Below are positions 22,278-34,601 of a DNA stretch of 64,000 nucleotides, in pieces (the first letter of the stretch is position 1; each line of letters opens with the position of its first letter). The notes below the pieces were generated by a model. It was not told the origin of the DNA, did no database searches, and saw only the letters and a list, made by a program, of their open reading frames with translations. This DNA comes from Beta vulgaris subsp. vulgaris (taxonomy: Eukaryota > Streptophyta > Magnoliopsida > Caryophyllales > Amaranthaceae): contig NC_079206.1 of NCBI RefSeq assembly GCF_026745355.1, positions 28,518,117-28,582,116 on the forward strand, in the 5' to 3' direction. Both the position numbers and the translations under genes were made by a program.

Positions 22278-23624
22278 TCATCGGAGCGCAATGCACTCCT
22301 CCGTCTTATGGCCATGGTCATGATGGAACTTACACCACTTTGTTTGCTCTTTTTGCGCTTCCGGTTGGTCGCTCTTTTTTAGCCAACGAACCGGTGCTCC
22401 GATTTTGGATAAAGCATTCACGACGCCTCCGATATCGACGGAAAATCCGTAGGAGTCTAGATCGGGGAAGGTCGGCGAGTCCGTTCTTGCGTCGTTACCT
22501 GCATTTTCGACAAAGTCAGTAACATTGTTTACCTGGTTTGAACGGCTATAAGGGTGGCTTCGCCAATTGTTCTTCTTGGGGACGAAAGCCTTCCAGTCAG
22601 CAGGGGTCTCCGGTGCACGTTGGGTGGATATGGTGTTGAGGATGGCATCGTCTTCCTCCAATCTCATCTGTGCTAACGCTCGCGACTTGACTTCCTCGAA
22701 CGTCTGGCACGGGTACTTCGTCAAACGGTTGTATAGCTTTGATCGCAATATTAATCCTTTCCTGAAACATTCAATAGCAGTCTTAGTATCAAGATATTTA
22801 ATGCTAATCATTTCTTTGTTAAAGCGATTATAATAATCGCGAACAAATTCGTTAGGTCCTTGAACGACGCCATATAGGTCGCTCGTCTGCTTTTCTAGGC
22901 TACGACTGCCTTCGAACTTCTCATAGAACTTATTGACTAGGGTGCAAAAATTACCAATGCTTCCTGGCCTGAGAAATCCGATCCACTTGAGAGCGGGACC
23001 GGTGAGCGTGGCTCCAAAAGACTTGCACATGCAGGCCTCTACCAAATGCCAAGGAATTGACGACATCCGCTACTTATATTGCGCGACATGCTCGCTTGGA
23101 TCGGTTGAACCATCATAACTAGCAGCTAGGGTAGGCAGGTTGAGCTTCTTGGGAAGCATAGCCCTAGAGATCCTATCAACGAAAGGCGATTCTGCATATC
23201 CGTCGGGATGCTCCACGATGCCTGGCGTTGGGGCTCCAGGGAGCTGGGACATGAGCTTCATCAAGCGCTTATTTTTCTTTTCGATTTGGGCCATGCACTT
23301 TGTCATAAGATTCGCTTCTCCTTCGCCTTGGTCGTTCTCTTCATTGTTCAAGGGCTCTTCATCCTCGGGCTCTTTGTCGTTTTCAGGCTCCTCACCATCT
23401 GACTCAGAAAGATTCCCCATCAAAGGGATGTCGTTCAGATTAGCACGACGTCGGACCTTCGAAGCTTTGGACGATGCTAACTCTTCTTGCAATTTCTGGA
23501 TCCTCTCCTGCGATGTCGTAAAGTCGGTAGCTAGCCGCTCATTAGCTTGCTTCATTTCGAGCATTTCTGCTCTCATCTGTTCGTATTGTCTCTGCATTTC
23601 CTCGAGGTTAGGTGTTTCTCCCAT
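22278..23624 (-). pseudogene. gag: Tat gag, full length but for one nonsense codon
   Basis: MGETPNLEEMQRQYEQMRAE opens a coiled-coil N-terminus, followed by an acidic stretch (ESDGEEPENDKEPEDEEP), and the gag core: LPTLAASYDGSTDPSEHVAQ, CKSFGATLTGPALKWIGFLR, VRDYYNRFNKEMISIKYLDT. It ends with a zinc knuckle-like CKFHHDHGHKTEEC. One in-frame stop at 23070-23072 (YK stop RMSS) divides it; frames on both sides agree. Gag packages the RNA in virus-like particles. Confidence 0.87.
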
Positions 23625-23659
23625 TTGATGGATTTTGAACAGTAGATGGTCTGGTTATG

Positions 23660-25132
23660 TGATAGGCTAAAGTCGTATCACCAAATCAAAAATAACCTAA
23701 GGTCCACTAACTAGTAGTCAGGGAAGTCAGGATCGAATCCACAGGGAGAAGTTATAATATCGTATCTGAACTCTAATATTACACTAACGAAATCAGATGA
23801 ATGGTTGTGTTACTAAACTAAACAGATAGCAGAATTAAATATGAAGGTGTAAATATATTAATAAAGCACTAGAATCATGGATCCCTATGCATACAATTCG
23901 GGAAATCAAGGATAAATAATAACCACCTAGTAAGTCAACTGTCTAGGGCACATGTAATTTCTCTCGAACATTACCTCCCTCAAAGATCACCCAGCCGCTC
24001 TCGCATAGTCAAGGGTCACTTTGCCTAATAATTGAAAGCCTATACGGTATCTCTCCTCTCGAAGTAGATTCAGTATTACAACAATAGAAATATAAATCAG
24101 GCCTAACTTATAATCCTAGCATGAAGAATCAATCAAAGGAAACAGTTGAAATACAAGATAATCAAACTAATCTATCAATCCCTCATTGCATACATAGATC
24201 TCCACAATTCTAGATATAGAACTACTCACTCATAATCATGAAAACAATAACAAGAATCATATAAAAACTCATACTTTGAAATATGGCAAATAACTAAGAA
24301 AATAATATAATTAACAATGGAAGAAATAACAAAGAAATAATGAAGAAAGATTACCGAATTATATTGAACTATGAATAAGCCAAAGGTTTGATCTTGAACT
24401 GAAATCACAAAGCACTAAATTAAGGTTCTTGAAACACTCTTTAGAGAAAACTAATAATAAAAACTAGATAGGAGCTAATAATTCTGGTTTTTCTATTTAT
24501 ACAAGCCATAAAACAATAGCCAAAAGTCTCGAAAGAAGGGTCCGTATTCATTAAAAAACCACGTCTCGTCAGTCGCCCGATCGGGCCAAAGATGCCCGAT
24601 GGCATCGGGCTCCAAAGCGAAGGAAAAAACCAAAAACCAGCAGTCACCCGATGAGATCGGGCTGATTCGCCCGATGGCATCGGGCGGTCTGATAACATGG
24701 CAGGCAAAAGTAGCTGGCATGGGCGCCCGACGTCGGGCCAGGTCACCCGATCGGGCGAAACACCGAAATACGACTGGGCGTTAAACGCCCGATCGGGCCC
24801 GCAGCAGAACCATAAAAGTTGTCTCTTCGCCCGATCGGGCTGGGCCGCCCGATCCTGTCGGGCCGGTCAGCATAAGCTTCGTTTCTTGTTCGTCCTTTGG
24901 TCAAAGTCCTGGAAAGCATCCTCGGGATCTAGAAAATCAGCGTCCAACCTCTCTAATCCAGTGCGCAATCATATAAGGTAGGTAATAGCTACCTAAAACC
25001 TACAATCCAATACAAAACAACAAACCACAACTAGATGGAGAGAGTTAGTACTAAATGGCTCCTAAGAGCACCATAACCATAACTTTTAGCACATGAATAG
25101 GGGAGAAAACTCTATATAAAATCATAATATCA
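23660..25132 (-). repeat. 3' LTR of Athila element
   Basis: 1473 bp, plus-strand ends TGATAGGC and AATATCA. Contains the block GGATCGAATCCACAGGGAGA near 23730 and a GC-rich cluster (24570-24865) with repeated GCCCGATCGGGC palindromes. Directly inside, the minus-strand polypurine tract TTGGGGGAGTTT lies at 25133-25144. Confidence 0.93.
24570..24865. repeat. GCCCGATCGGGC cluster in the 3' LTR
   Basis: Palindrome GCCCGATCGGGC and degenerate pairs such as GCCCGATGGCATCGGGC recur here at 20-60 bp spacing, embedded in AT-rich LTR sequence. The same cluster is in the 5' LTR (35490-35785) and a longer one in the internal spacer (28490-28810). Confidence 0.8.
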
Positions 25133-26640
25133 AACTCCCCCAAGCTAAACCTTTGCTTGTCCCTAAGCAAAGCACAACATGAATATGAATAGAATTTGCT
25201 TCACCCCTCAAAGTACGAAACTCAAACATTTTGACCTCAATAACCTTCAAGCAAGCAAAGTTCAAGTTCAGTTGAATCAGATCACTTTTGACTACCAATC
25301 ACTTAAGCAAATTATCTGAAATAGCAGCCATACATAACTTGCATATCTTGAAAAGGGACTCACCAGTGTGTCACTCCTCTCAATTTTTGTGGCGAGTATA
25401 AAGTGTGCCCGAACGCTCACCAACCCAACCATAATATCCCTCCCCTCTCACACTCTCATGTGTTTGGAAAAGGTAAAATATCGCTCATCCTACTCAAGTC
25501 GACTCGAATAATAAACTTAAACTTCAACTTTGGCACATTGACTCTGTATCATTCCAATAAACATTCAAACAAGTGCTCAAAAGGTCTTTCTGAGGGTTTT
25601 AATGGGGCTAGGGTAAAGATATGGGGATTATTTGGGGAATGTGGTGGAAAAGCCCAGAAAAGGGGAGCAATCAACACTAGTAGAACTAGGTGTGGTAAAA
25701 ACAACTTCCATGGTCTCAATCACATAATAATGACCAACTTTAGATTTTTCGAACCAACCAACAATTGTCTCCTTGATAGTTTTCACCAAAATGTATTGTT
25801 CTGATTTTTACTTTTTTTTTCTTTTGATGACTCGTGAGTTCTTGATTCTTTTCATGTGTTATTTTCTATTTTTTCTTTGTTTTCTTTTCTCTTATTCACT
25901 TCACCTCATGTCAACATAAACATATTATTTCCAATCAACCCGAAAATCAACCACACAACATAGTTCTAACCTAACGAATGCTCCCCCAAGCTAGGCTTGG
26001 GACAATAAACATTGAAAAGGCTCAAGGCATGTAATGTGGCTTGATATAGATCCAAAAACTCATTAGGCTCAGCGGGGCTAGGAGGGAAATGATTCTTTTT
26101 TAGAAAATTTTGAGGCCAAAAATCAAACAATTGAACGCCTCTATCACAGCACAATGTCGAAAGTCATCAGAAATCAACGAGTACAATGCCAAAGTCAAGA
26201 TAAGAATGATATGAGGAACTAAAACACAAGGATAATTCGGACGTAAATATGCATCCGAAGGCTTGAATGAATCCTTACAATGTAACCAGTTCAAGCATGC
26301 AGTTAAAGTATGTTTTATCATCAAAATCTACTCAAGACCAAGGCAATCAAAGATCACATCACAACATCCCAATCACGAATGCCCGACTATCCAGTATAAT
26401 GAGTTAAATCATTTTCAAGGCAAAGTTTGGGGCACAGGGAAGCAATTAGACTATTCATGTTCAACTCGTATTTTTGGTATTTTTTCAACAATATTTCATT
26501 TTTTTTTGTTGTTTTTGTTTTTATGAAAAGAAAAAGTTAACTAATTAACTAACTTAACTAGCCTAAGAACACAATAGAACTAACCTACCGAAAAAGCAAT
26601 AATAGTGAGAGTGATACTTACAAAAGGCCTCCCCCAAGCT
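25133..26640 (-). other. Athila 3' untranslated region, no gene seen
   Basis: Noncoding sequence between the extra ORF and the 3' LTR. Two CCCCCAAGCT motifs (25137 and 25982, a third at about 26631) resemble the polypurine tract in reverse complement (AGCTTGGGGG) and may be duplicated tract copies. Confidence 0.6.
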
Positions 26641-26674
26641 GAACGTGGCAATGACCTCATTGCAACAAGAGGAA

Positions 26675-28110
26675 GGAGAGACATGGATATCAGTCATCCA
26701 TGTGCACATCCTCACTAGCCTCATCTCCATCCACCTCACCGCCGGGCTGACTGTAGCTCGGGTTCCAAGTATACCAAGAGGGATGTGCATCATGCTCAGC
26801 AATGCGATGCAAGCGGCAGTTCTCGTCATACATCGAATACAAAGCCAGGTGCTGATCATTGGCTAATGTATCGACCCGCTGACTAAGATTTTGTAGAAGG
26901 ACGCCATTGGCATCAACCTGCTGGCTGATGCCCTGGATGACCGTTGTGTTGGCTGCAATGCCAGTATCCATACGCTAAAGCAGGGTCATCATCTCCTGAA
27001 AATCAAAGGAAGGAGGAGCAGTAGAATATGGGGGAGGGGGAGCATCAGAAGATGAGGGGATATCCTCAACATGCATGGGGAAGACGGTAGTAGGTACGCT
27101 CAGGAATCTGGGGACGAGGGGTAGGAAAGTCAGAACCGGCAATGGGAAGGTGATAGTGAGGTTGGCCAGGTTTGATTTTGGCCAAAGGGTTGGGCAGTTG
27201 AATGGAAGGCATTCCGTTAATTTGCCACTGGTATGTATCCCCACCCCGGTCCAACCAATGAAGGTGAGTTAAATAGGCATAATCCAATAGGGTAGGTCCT
27301 AAGGCCGGCTGATAACGAGTCTCGTCAAAGTCGGGAATGGCCCTAGCAAAAAGAGTGACTAGCCCCCCGTTCACGATGGGCCGAGAGGAAAACGTCCCAT
27401 CGGCGCGCCTCTTAGGGTATGTGGTGGCAATACGCTCCATTTGGAGCGCAACATGGTGAGGGATGTTGTAGTGGAAGCGGCGGAGAGTGCCCCGATACAT
27501 GTTGCTACCTATCAGATAGAGCTCATCCCCTCGAATGAGTTGCCCTTCAACCCTCCCAAACAAGGTTTTTGACATGAAACGAATCCAAATTTTAAAGATG
27601 GTTGGTGTATGTACCTAGCATGACAATGTTGCAAGGTAAAATCAGTTTTGTCCCCTGTTATGACATAGTAAATGTCCCTGTGATGATAGTCAGGGGGGTG
27701 CGCAATCTCCCCCCGGTTGAGGACACGGAGTATGCGAGCAAACTCTGGGAGGGTGAGGGTGAAGTTCCTATTTAAGAGCCTATAGGAAACATGCGAAATT
27801 GGTCCTGAGCGAGGGTGGGTCACTTTCAAGCTACTGTAGAATTCATACACAAGCACTGGATATGTGTTGACATGAACAGGATAAGGGGATTCCATACCAA
27901 TTATTTTTATAAAATCTCTAAATTCATTATTAATTCCCAATTTATCCAAAAATTCAATATCAAGGAACGTTGTAGGACTTACCTCGCTCCCCTTGAGGCG
28001 CTGAAGTCGTTCTCTTTGTTCCTCCGTGGAGAAGATGACGTCCGGGAAGGTCTCATCTCGGGGAATTTTCGGTGGTGGTGGTGGTGGTTGTGAGCCCGTT
28101 GTAGATTTTC
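26675..28110 (-). pseudogene. Athila extra ORF (ORF1/envelope-like), frameshifted
   Basis: Traces start near 28110 with a proline run (QPPPPPPKIPRDETFPDVIF), then TTFLDIEFLDKLGINNEFRD, GPISHVSYRLLNRNFTLTLP, and EFARILRVLNRGEIAHPPDY to about 27560. After a frame change it continues MSKTLFGRVEGQLIRGDELY, IATTYPKRRADGTFSSRPIV and ALGPTLLDYAYLTHLHWLDR, then a proline/serine region and a helical end VFQGISQQVD-like (TVIQGISQQVDANGVLLQNL) with acidic tail DGDEASEDVHMDD. This matches the plant Athila ORF1 family. Function unproven; an envelope role has been proposed for Athila. Confidence 0.78.
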
Positions 28111-29041
28111 ATCGCCTTGTGAACATGGTTCTTGGATGTACAAAAAGATGAAGCTTCAACTTACTCTCTAATGGGGAAAGAGAGGGGAAAACTAGTATCA
28201 CTCAAATTCTCACTTTAATGGTGGAAAAGATGAAGAAGGAGATGAAGGGGAGAGATAGAGTGGGAGAAAAGTGAAGAAAGTAGGGTGAGAGATGAGTAGA
28301 AAGTGATAGGAGAGAAAAATTGGTAAGAATTTGAAGGTTTGAGGGAGGATCTTTAATGGTAGAAAGGGGGGTTTGGGGAAGAAGATGAGAGACTTTGGGG
28401 GTTAGGGTTTGGAGGAGAGAGAAAATGTCAGAAGAAGTGAGTGAAAAGAAGGGGAAAAACCCCTTTAATCTCGCCAGCCGGACCCCGAGCCCGATTGGGC
28501 GTCCATGCCCGGTCTCATCGGGCGAGTTTTTTTTTTTTAAACCTTATGAAATCCGTTGCGCGCCCGATCGGGCAGCCTCGCCCGACGCCATCGTGCGTTT
28601 GTCAAATTTTCGCCAAAAGAGATTTGGTTGCGGGCCCGATCGGGTGTCCACGCCCGATCGGGCGATATTTTTTTTTTGTCATCCAGTTCTGGTTGCGGGC
28701 CCGATCGGGCGTAGTCACCCGATCCCATCGGGCGCTTGTTTGTTTCATCAATTTTATTTTTCCGTTGCGCGCCCGATCGGGCCTCCTCGCCCGATGGCCT
28801 CGGGCTATGCCAAGTAAACAATGGCTCGTATTTTTGAGTGAACGTTTCCAGTTGGTAAGCACTCCTGCACACATGTAACCTGAAGAGGAATATCAGTACC
28901 CTCTCACTCTCTCACCAAACTACAAAAATTAGCAAAATAAAAATCTAGAAACAAAACTACGAAAGAAAAGGAAAGAAATCGGGTTGCCTCCCGATTAGCG
29001 CTGGTTTATAAAGGTCCCGCACGACCATAATGCTTCATCCC
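28111..29041. repeat. Athila pol-ORF spacer with GCCCGATCGGGC repeat cluster
   Basis: Purine-rich from 28140 to 28440 (GGGGAAAGAGAGG-type), then at 28490-28810 four or five modules, each a GGGCCCGATCGGGC-like palindrome followed after about 15-25 bp by CGCCCGAT...ATCGGGCG, and separated by T-runs (28528, 28667). No gene. The purine-rich part read on the minus strand is pyrimidine-rich, as in leaders. Confidence 0.75.
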
Positions 29042-30190
29042 TCAAACAGAAGGGGATGGGGGTTGAAGGTATAACTCCTCCACAGATCCAACAGGGATTC
29101 CGGTATAGTACAACTTCAGACGTTGTCCATTAACTTTGAACTTCTCACCTGTTGCATTCATCACCTCAATAGAACCAAACTTGTTAGTGTTAGTGACAGA
29201 AAAAGGACCAGACCACCTAGACTTCAGCTTACCAGGAAAAAGCTTTAGTCTAGAGTTGTACAATAAAACCTTGTCACCAATATTGAACTCCCTTCTCAGA
29301 ATTTTCTTATCATGCCATCTCTTAGTGCGCTCTTTGTAGAGACGCGAACTATCATAAGCATTTAGTCTAAGTTCATCAAGCTCATTGATTGCAATAAACG
29401 CTTTTCTCCTGCTAATTTAGCATCAAGGTTCAACTCTTTAACCGCCCAAAAAGCCTTATACTCTAGTTCGACAGGTAGGTGGCATGCTTTTCCATAGACT
29501 AGTCGATAAGGGGTGGTACCAATAGGGGTCTTAAAAGCAGTTCTATAAGCCCATAAGGTGTCATCTAACTTATCACTCCAATCTTTTCTCGATTTAGCTA
29601 CCACTTTCTCCAAAATAGACTTTATTTACGGTTAGACACTTCTACTTGCCCACTTGTCTGAGGTGGTATGCTAGGCCAGTCCTATGGTAGACACCATACT
29701 TCTTGAGTAGGGCTTCAAAGGTTCTTTTGTGAATGTGGGATTCCCCATCACTAATGACAACTCTTGGTACCCCAAACCGTGGAAAGATAATCTTTTTGAA
29801 CATTTTCATGACAACCTTAGAGTCATTGGTCGGTGATGCAATAGCTTCTACCCACTTAGAGACATAGTCAACAGCAACAAGTATGAAATTGTTGCCTGAG
29901 GAAGAGGGAAAAGGACCCATAAAATCAATACCCCACACATCAAATAGTTCAACTTCTAGGATGGGGTTTGGGGCATCTCATGTCTACGGGAAATATTTCC
30001 TGTTCGTTGGCATGCATCACAAGACTTAACAAAAATACTAGCATCATGAAAAAGTGTTGGCCAATAAAAACCAGATTGAAGTACCTTTGCTACTGTTTTG
30101 GAGGCCCAGCATGGCCTCCACATGGAAGGGAGTGAGAGTGCTTCAGAATGTCATGCACCTCCCACTCTGGGATACATCGCCTATAGATGT
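29042..30190 (-). pseudogene. int: Athila integrase, broken
   Basis: Minus-strand traces from 30190: [24 protein letters not shown] zinc region with stops, then [60 protein letters not shown] (second catalytic Asp; GES replaces the usual GGS), and after a break [40 protein letters not shown]; the C-terminal domain LFPGKLKSRWSGPFSVTNTN ends at 29042 with a stop after LQPPSPSV. It would catalyse cDNA insertion. Stops and shifts lie near 29640 and 29350. Confidence 0.87.
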
Positions 30191-30217
30191 GTCAGCACAG
30201 AGCTTGTAAAGCAAGGG

Positions 30218-30980
30218 TCATCCCAAAAATTGTTTGGCATCATGGAGAAATTTCTTTCTCTGCTGGTAGCTCAGCTCTGGAGGGGTTTGTCCACTCACAC
30301 AAAAGTTGGCGAAGTCCGCATACCACGGGGTAACAGAAGTGACTGCCAGGAGCTTATCATCAGGAAAGGAGTCGTCAATGGGTAGACCTTCTTCCATATC
30401 TTCATACTGCAATCGGGAAAAGTGGTCAGCCACTACATTTTCTGCACCCTTTTTATCTCTGATCTCCAAGTCGAATTCTTGGAGCAGCAAAATCCACCGA
30501 ATGAGTCGAGGCTTGGCCTCCTTTTTGGCGAGGAGGTACTTCAATGCAGCATGATCAGTGTAGACAATGACTTTAGACCCAAGCAGATAGGTCCTGAACT
30601 TGTCCAAGGCATAGACCACAGCTAGCAGCTCTTTCTCTGGTGGCATAATTGACTTGAGCTTCATCGAGTGTCTTGCTAGCATAGTAGATGGCATGGAGGA
30701 TGTTGTCTTTTCTCTGACCAAGGACAGCTCCCACAGCATAATCACTGGCATCACACATAATCTCAAATGGGAGGGTCCAATCTGGAGATCGGATGATAGG
30801 AGCAGTAATCAGAGCTTGCTTGATCCTGTTAAAAGACACTAGACACTCATCAGTAAACAGGAACGGGGCATCCTTGAGGAGCAACTGAGTAAGTGGTTTA
30901 GCAATTTTAGAGAAGTCCTTGATAAAGCGGCGATAAAATCCCGCATGACCAAGAAAACCTCTAACACCCTTAACATTCAC
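30218..30980 (-). pseudogene. Athila RNase H domain, one frame break
   Basis: Two overlapping frames: 30980-30573 with VRGFLGHAGFYRRFIKDFSK (RT connection), [20 protein letters not shown] (RNase H Asp) and [17 protein letters not shown]; then about 30650-30218 with [51 protein letters not shown]. The frame change is near 30650, between [11 protein letters not shown] and the KEL motif. Confidence 0.87.
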
Positions 30981-31762
30981 AGGAGGGGTAATTGCTCAAT
31001 CACTTGAATTTTTGCTTTGTCCACCTGGATGCCTCGTTCAGAAATAATATGACCAAGTACCACTCCTTCAGTAACCATGAAGTGGCACTTCTCCCAGTTC
31101 AAGACAAGGTGGACATCCTCACATCTTTTCAGTACTTTAGTCAAATTCAGCAAACATGCATCAAAATCAATGCCATACACACTAAAGTCATCCATAAATA
31201 CTTCCATGATGGACTCAATAAATTCAGAAAATATGGCCATCATACAACGTTGGAAAGTAGCAGGGGCATTACATAGGCCAAAGGGCATCCTTCTATGCAA
31301 AGGTACCATAAGGACATGTAAAGGTGGTCTTCTCCTGGTCATCTGGGTGGATAGGGATTTGGAAGAAACCAGAATAGCCATCTAGATATAGAAATGAGAA
31401 TGACAAGCTAGACGTTCCAACATCTGATCAATGAAGGGAAGGGGAAAATGGTCTTTCTTAGTGGCAACATTTAATTAATCAATGCACATACGCCACCCAG
31501 TAACTACTCTTGTAGCAATTAATTCATTTTTCTCATTTTTAACTACAGTAGTACCGCCCTTTTTAGGAACCACTTGAACTGGACTCACCCACTTAGAATC
31601 AGAAATAGGATAGATAATCCCAGCATCAAGCAATTTCATAACCTTTTTTTTGACAACTTCCTGCATATTCGGGTTCAAACGACGCTGACCTTGTATACTA
31701 GGACGATGATCATCCTCAAGATGAATTTTATGCATGCAAAAGTCAGGGCTTATGCCTTTCAA
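30977..31762 (-). pseudogene. pol: Athila reverse transcriptase, broken
   Basis: From 31762: MKGISPDFCMHKIHLEDDHR, KVMKLLDAGIIYPISDSKWV, VQVVPKKGGTTVVKNEKNEL, TRVVTGWRMCID then a stop (31475; an N or Q codon appears changed to a stop at the Y-R-x-LN motif). Then RRMPFGLCNAPATFQRCMMA, and the catalytic FMDDFSVYG at about 31190, followed by GVVLGHIISERGIQVDKAKI. The motif MDDFSV is typical of Athila. Confidence 0.87.
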
Positions 31763-32890
31763 ATCATCAATATTATATCCAATGCCTTTTTATGTTGTCG
31801 CAAAACAGACAAAAGTTGAGACATTTGACCATCATTTAATGCAGCACTAACAATCACAGGGCAATTTTCAGAATCATCCAGAAAAGCATATCGCAGAGAA
31901 GGGGGAAGGGGTTTCAGTTCAGGTTTCTTTACCTCTACCGGTGGAGTAGCACATACTAACCGTTCATCCTCATGAGTGGTAATACCATCAAGCTCGACAC
32001 AGGTAAAAGCTGCTTCCCAAGCATCCACTTCAGTAGTCCGGATAATATCATCACCTGTGGAAAGGTAAAACAAAGCAAAGCCTCCAGTGGATCCCGCAAA
32101 GGGATTGAGGCATGTCATCATTAACCAGCACATCAATGACATCTATTCTGTAACAGGCTTCCTCTAGCATGGGACTTTTCAAAGCATTGGTCAAACTAAA
32201 AGTTACCTTATCATCCCCCACAGTCAAAGTTAATTTCCCATTTTTACATCTATGACAGCTCCAGCAGTATGAAGGAATGGTCTCCCTAAAATGATTGGGA
32301 TTTGAGTATCCTCTTCCATGTCAACACAACAAAATCCACAGGAATGTAAAATTTACCTACCCTCACAGGAACGTCCTCTAAGATACCTAGGGGGTATTTA
32401 ACAGAACGGTCAGCCATTTGAAGAGTAATGTTGGTACATTTTAAATCTCCCATGTCAAGCTTTTTACAAACAGTCAAGGGCATGACACTAACACTAGCAC
32501 CTAAATCACATAAGGCTTTGTCAATAAATATGGTGCCAATATTACAAGGGATGGAGAAACTCCCCGGATCTTTCAATTTAGGAGGGATTGATTTTGCAAA
32601 AGAGCACTACATTCTTCAGTAAAGGCAACAGTTTCTACTGCATTAAAGGCTCTTTTCCTAGTCAAAATTTCCTTCAAAAATTTAGCATATGCAGGTACTT
32701 GAGTAATGAGTTCAGTAAATGGAACAGTTACCTGAAGATTTTTCACTACCTCCATAAACTTACCAAGTTGGTGATCCAGCTTATTCTTTGATAGACGAGT
32801 GGGAATGGAACCTTTATCGCAGGAGTGGTGGAGGAATTTTTTCAGGTACTTCTGCTTCTCTGCATTGTGTTGGTGGTAGCCTCAGGAGCT
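31759..32890 (-). pseudogene. pro: Athila aspartic protease and protease-RT linker, broken
   Basis: 32755-32573: KNLQVTVPFTELITQVPAYA and KFLKEILTRKRAFN, the stretch preceding protease in Athila; 32576-32286: GSFSIPCNIGTIFIDKALCD then LGASVSVMPLTVCKKLDMGD, where DLGAS is the active-site motif, and GILEDVPVRVGKFYIPVDFV. A frame change near 32310 and stops around 32200 follow. The linker (32142-31759) includes KKPELKPLPPSLRYAFLDDS, the typical entry into Athila RT. Confidence 0.86.
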
Positions 32891-34485
32891 GACGAAGTTT
32901 CAGTGATCTGCATTTTTTTCTGGCTCAACCGGACCATCCTTAGGCATTGGGGGACCATCATAATGTGTTCCACTCCTAAGAGTGATGGCATTGGCAGTGT
33001 CCCTTGGTTGCATTGATTGTGAAGGTAAGGCCCCAGGTGGCCTACTAGCAGAAGAACTAGCCAACTGAGCTAGTTGAGTCTCCAACATCTTGTTATGCGT
33101 GCCCAAATTTTCCAGTTGAGCTTTTGTGTCAGCTTGAAAAGCATTGAACCCTTCTGCATCTGGAACATCATATTCTTCAACTCTGTCATGGCTGGGTCAG
33201 CAGAGGAGCAGGCTGTGGAGGTGCTTGATTTCTCTGAAAACCAGGTGGAGCTTGTTGTGAAGGTTGGTATTGTTGACCCTGTTGTTGAGGTGGATATGGT
33301 TGTTGAGGTTGAGGGTTCAACACATTAGTACTCCTATATGAGAGGTTGGATGTGTCTTAACCCAGGATTTAGGTGTTGGAATAGGGTTGAACTGGTTCCT
33401 AGGTTGTGACTGGAAAGCATTGACGGCCTCACAGTTATTTCCAAGCGCAGGACACTCTTGAGAGTTGTGCCCAGACATTCCACAAGCATCACATAGGTGA
33501 ACATTATAGTTAGAAGCACTAGCCATCGCATTAACACTCATGTGGGGGGAATCATTACCTAACTTCAGGAGATCAATTTCTGAGTTAGAGTAGCTAGTTG
33601 CCCAGACAGTAGGAAATGGCTTCAACATCATGTTTACCCCCTTTTTCAAAGAGGAACGAATGGTAGAGGCTTGATTAGATGCTAGCTTCTCCAAAAGTTC
33701 ATACCCTTCCTCAATTGCTTTATCCATGAAGAACCCACCAGATGCTCCATCAATTACCCGTCGTGTATCTGCATCAACTCTAGTGTAGAAAATCTGACAC
33801 AAGTACCACTGGTCCAACCCATGATGAGGACATAGACGCTGCAGATCCTTGAACCGCTCCCAAGCTTCATATAGAGATTCACCAGGATCTTGGGTGAAAG
33901 TAACTATATCATGTCTCATATCTGCATTTTTTGGTAAGGGTACCACTTGATAGAAAAATCTTGGAAAGTTCTGGCCAGGTGGTGATGGTGGAAGGCAGCT
34001 TATATACCAGAACAAAGCTTTATCGCGCAGAGAGAAACCAAATAGAGGAGTTTCATCTCATCAGGAGTAACACCAGCTTGCTTCTGAGTAGCACAACACT
34101 GTAAAAATCTCTGCAGTGCTGATTTGGGTCTTCAGATGGTAACCCAGCGAACTGATTGTTCTGAACCATATTCAGAACATGAGACTTGATCTCAAAATTT
34201 GTAGCAGCAATAGTGGGCATCCGTACCCCAGTAGGCACGTTATCAGGAGATGGTTGTGCATAGTCTCTGAAGGTTCGAGTAACATTCTCACCCATGTTGA
34301 GAGAATAGGTGAGGTGGGGGTTTCTTGTGTGGGGAAGATGGTGGAGAGGTGTCTTTTGGGAGGGTGTCCCTGCAGACAGCTTAGCTTGTTTAGTTTTCTT
34401 TCTGAGTCTACGAGCGGTCTTTTCAATCTCGGATCGAACGGGATGAGATTTGGGATTTCAATTTCCTGCTCATACACCAAAAACA
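32891..34485 (-). pseudogene. gag: Athila gag, frameshifted
   Basis: Begins near 34470 with EIEIPNLIPFDPR, then MGENVTRTFRDYAQPSPDNV (34295) and IKSHVLNMVQNNQFAGLPSE, a frame break at about 34070, then FFYQVVPLPKNADMRHDIVT, ESLYEAWERFKDLQRLCPHH, and a zinc knuckle CDACGMSGHNSQEC (about 33470). It ends at a stop near 33317 in one frame; a further Q/P-rich stretch and NKMLETQLAQLASSSASRPP (33106-32900) lies in another frame. Structural protein of the particle. Confidence 0.86.
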
Positions 34486-34579
34486 CTAAAACAAACGTGA
34501 GATGCTCCAAAGAACAGGTGTTCTTCAGAGTAGAGGTTAGTTTAATACTATAATTCAGACAAAATAAAATAAACCGTCT

Positions 34580-34596
34580 CCCCGGCAACGGCGCCA
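34580..34596 (-). other. Primer-binding site of Athila element
   Basis: Minus-strand TGGCGCCGTTGCCGGGG, five bases inside the 5' LTR. The TGGCGCC start is the common primer-binding motif of plant Gypsy elements and would pair with a host tRNA 3' end. Confidence 0.9.
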
Positions 34597-34601
34597 AAAT
34601 T

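Noticed and set aside
23140..23628. 162-residue + strand ORF opposite gag
   Set aside because: Ser/Phe-rich mirror of the gag coiled coil; no independent evidence.
24599..24981. Small ORFs in the GCCCGATCGGGC clusters
   Set aside because: They are produced by GC-rich palindromes, occur on both strands and have no family match.
26690..27949. Host gene in the Athila extra ORF
   Set aside because: Position after pol, the polypurine tract, and similarity to Athila ORF1 explain it.
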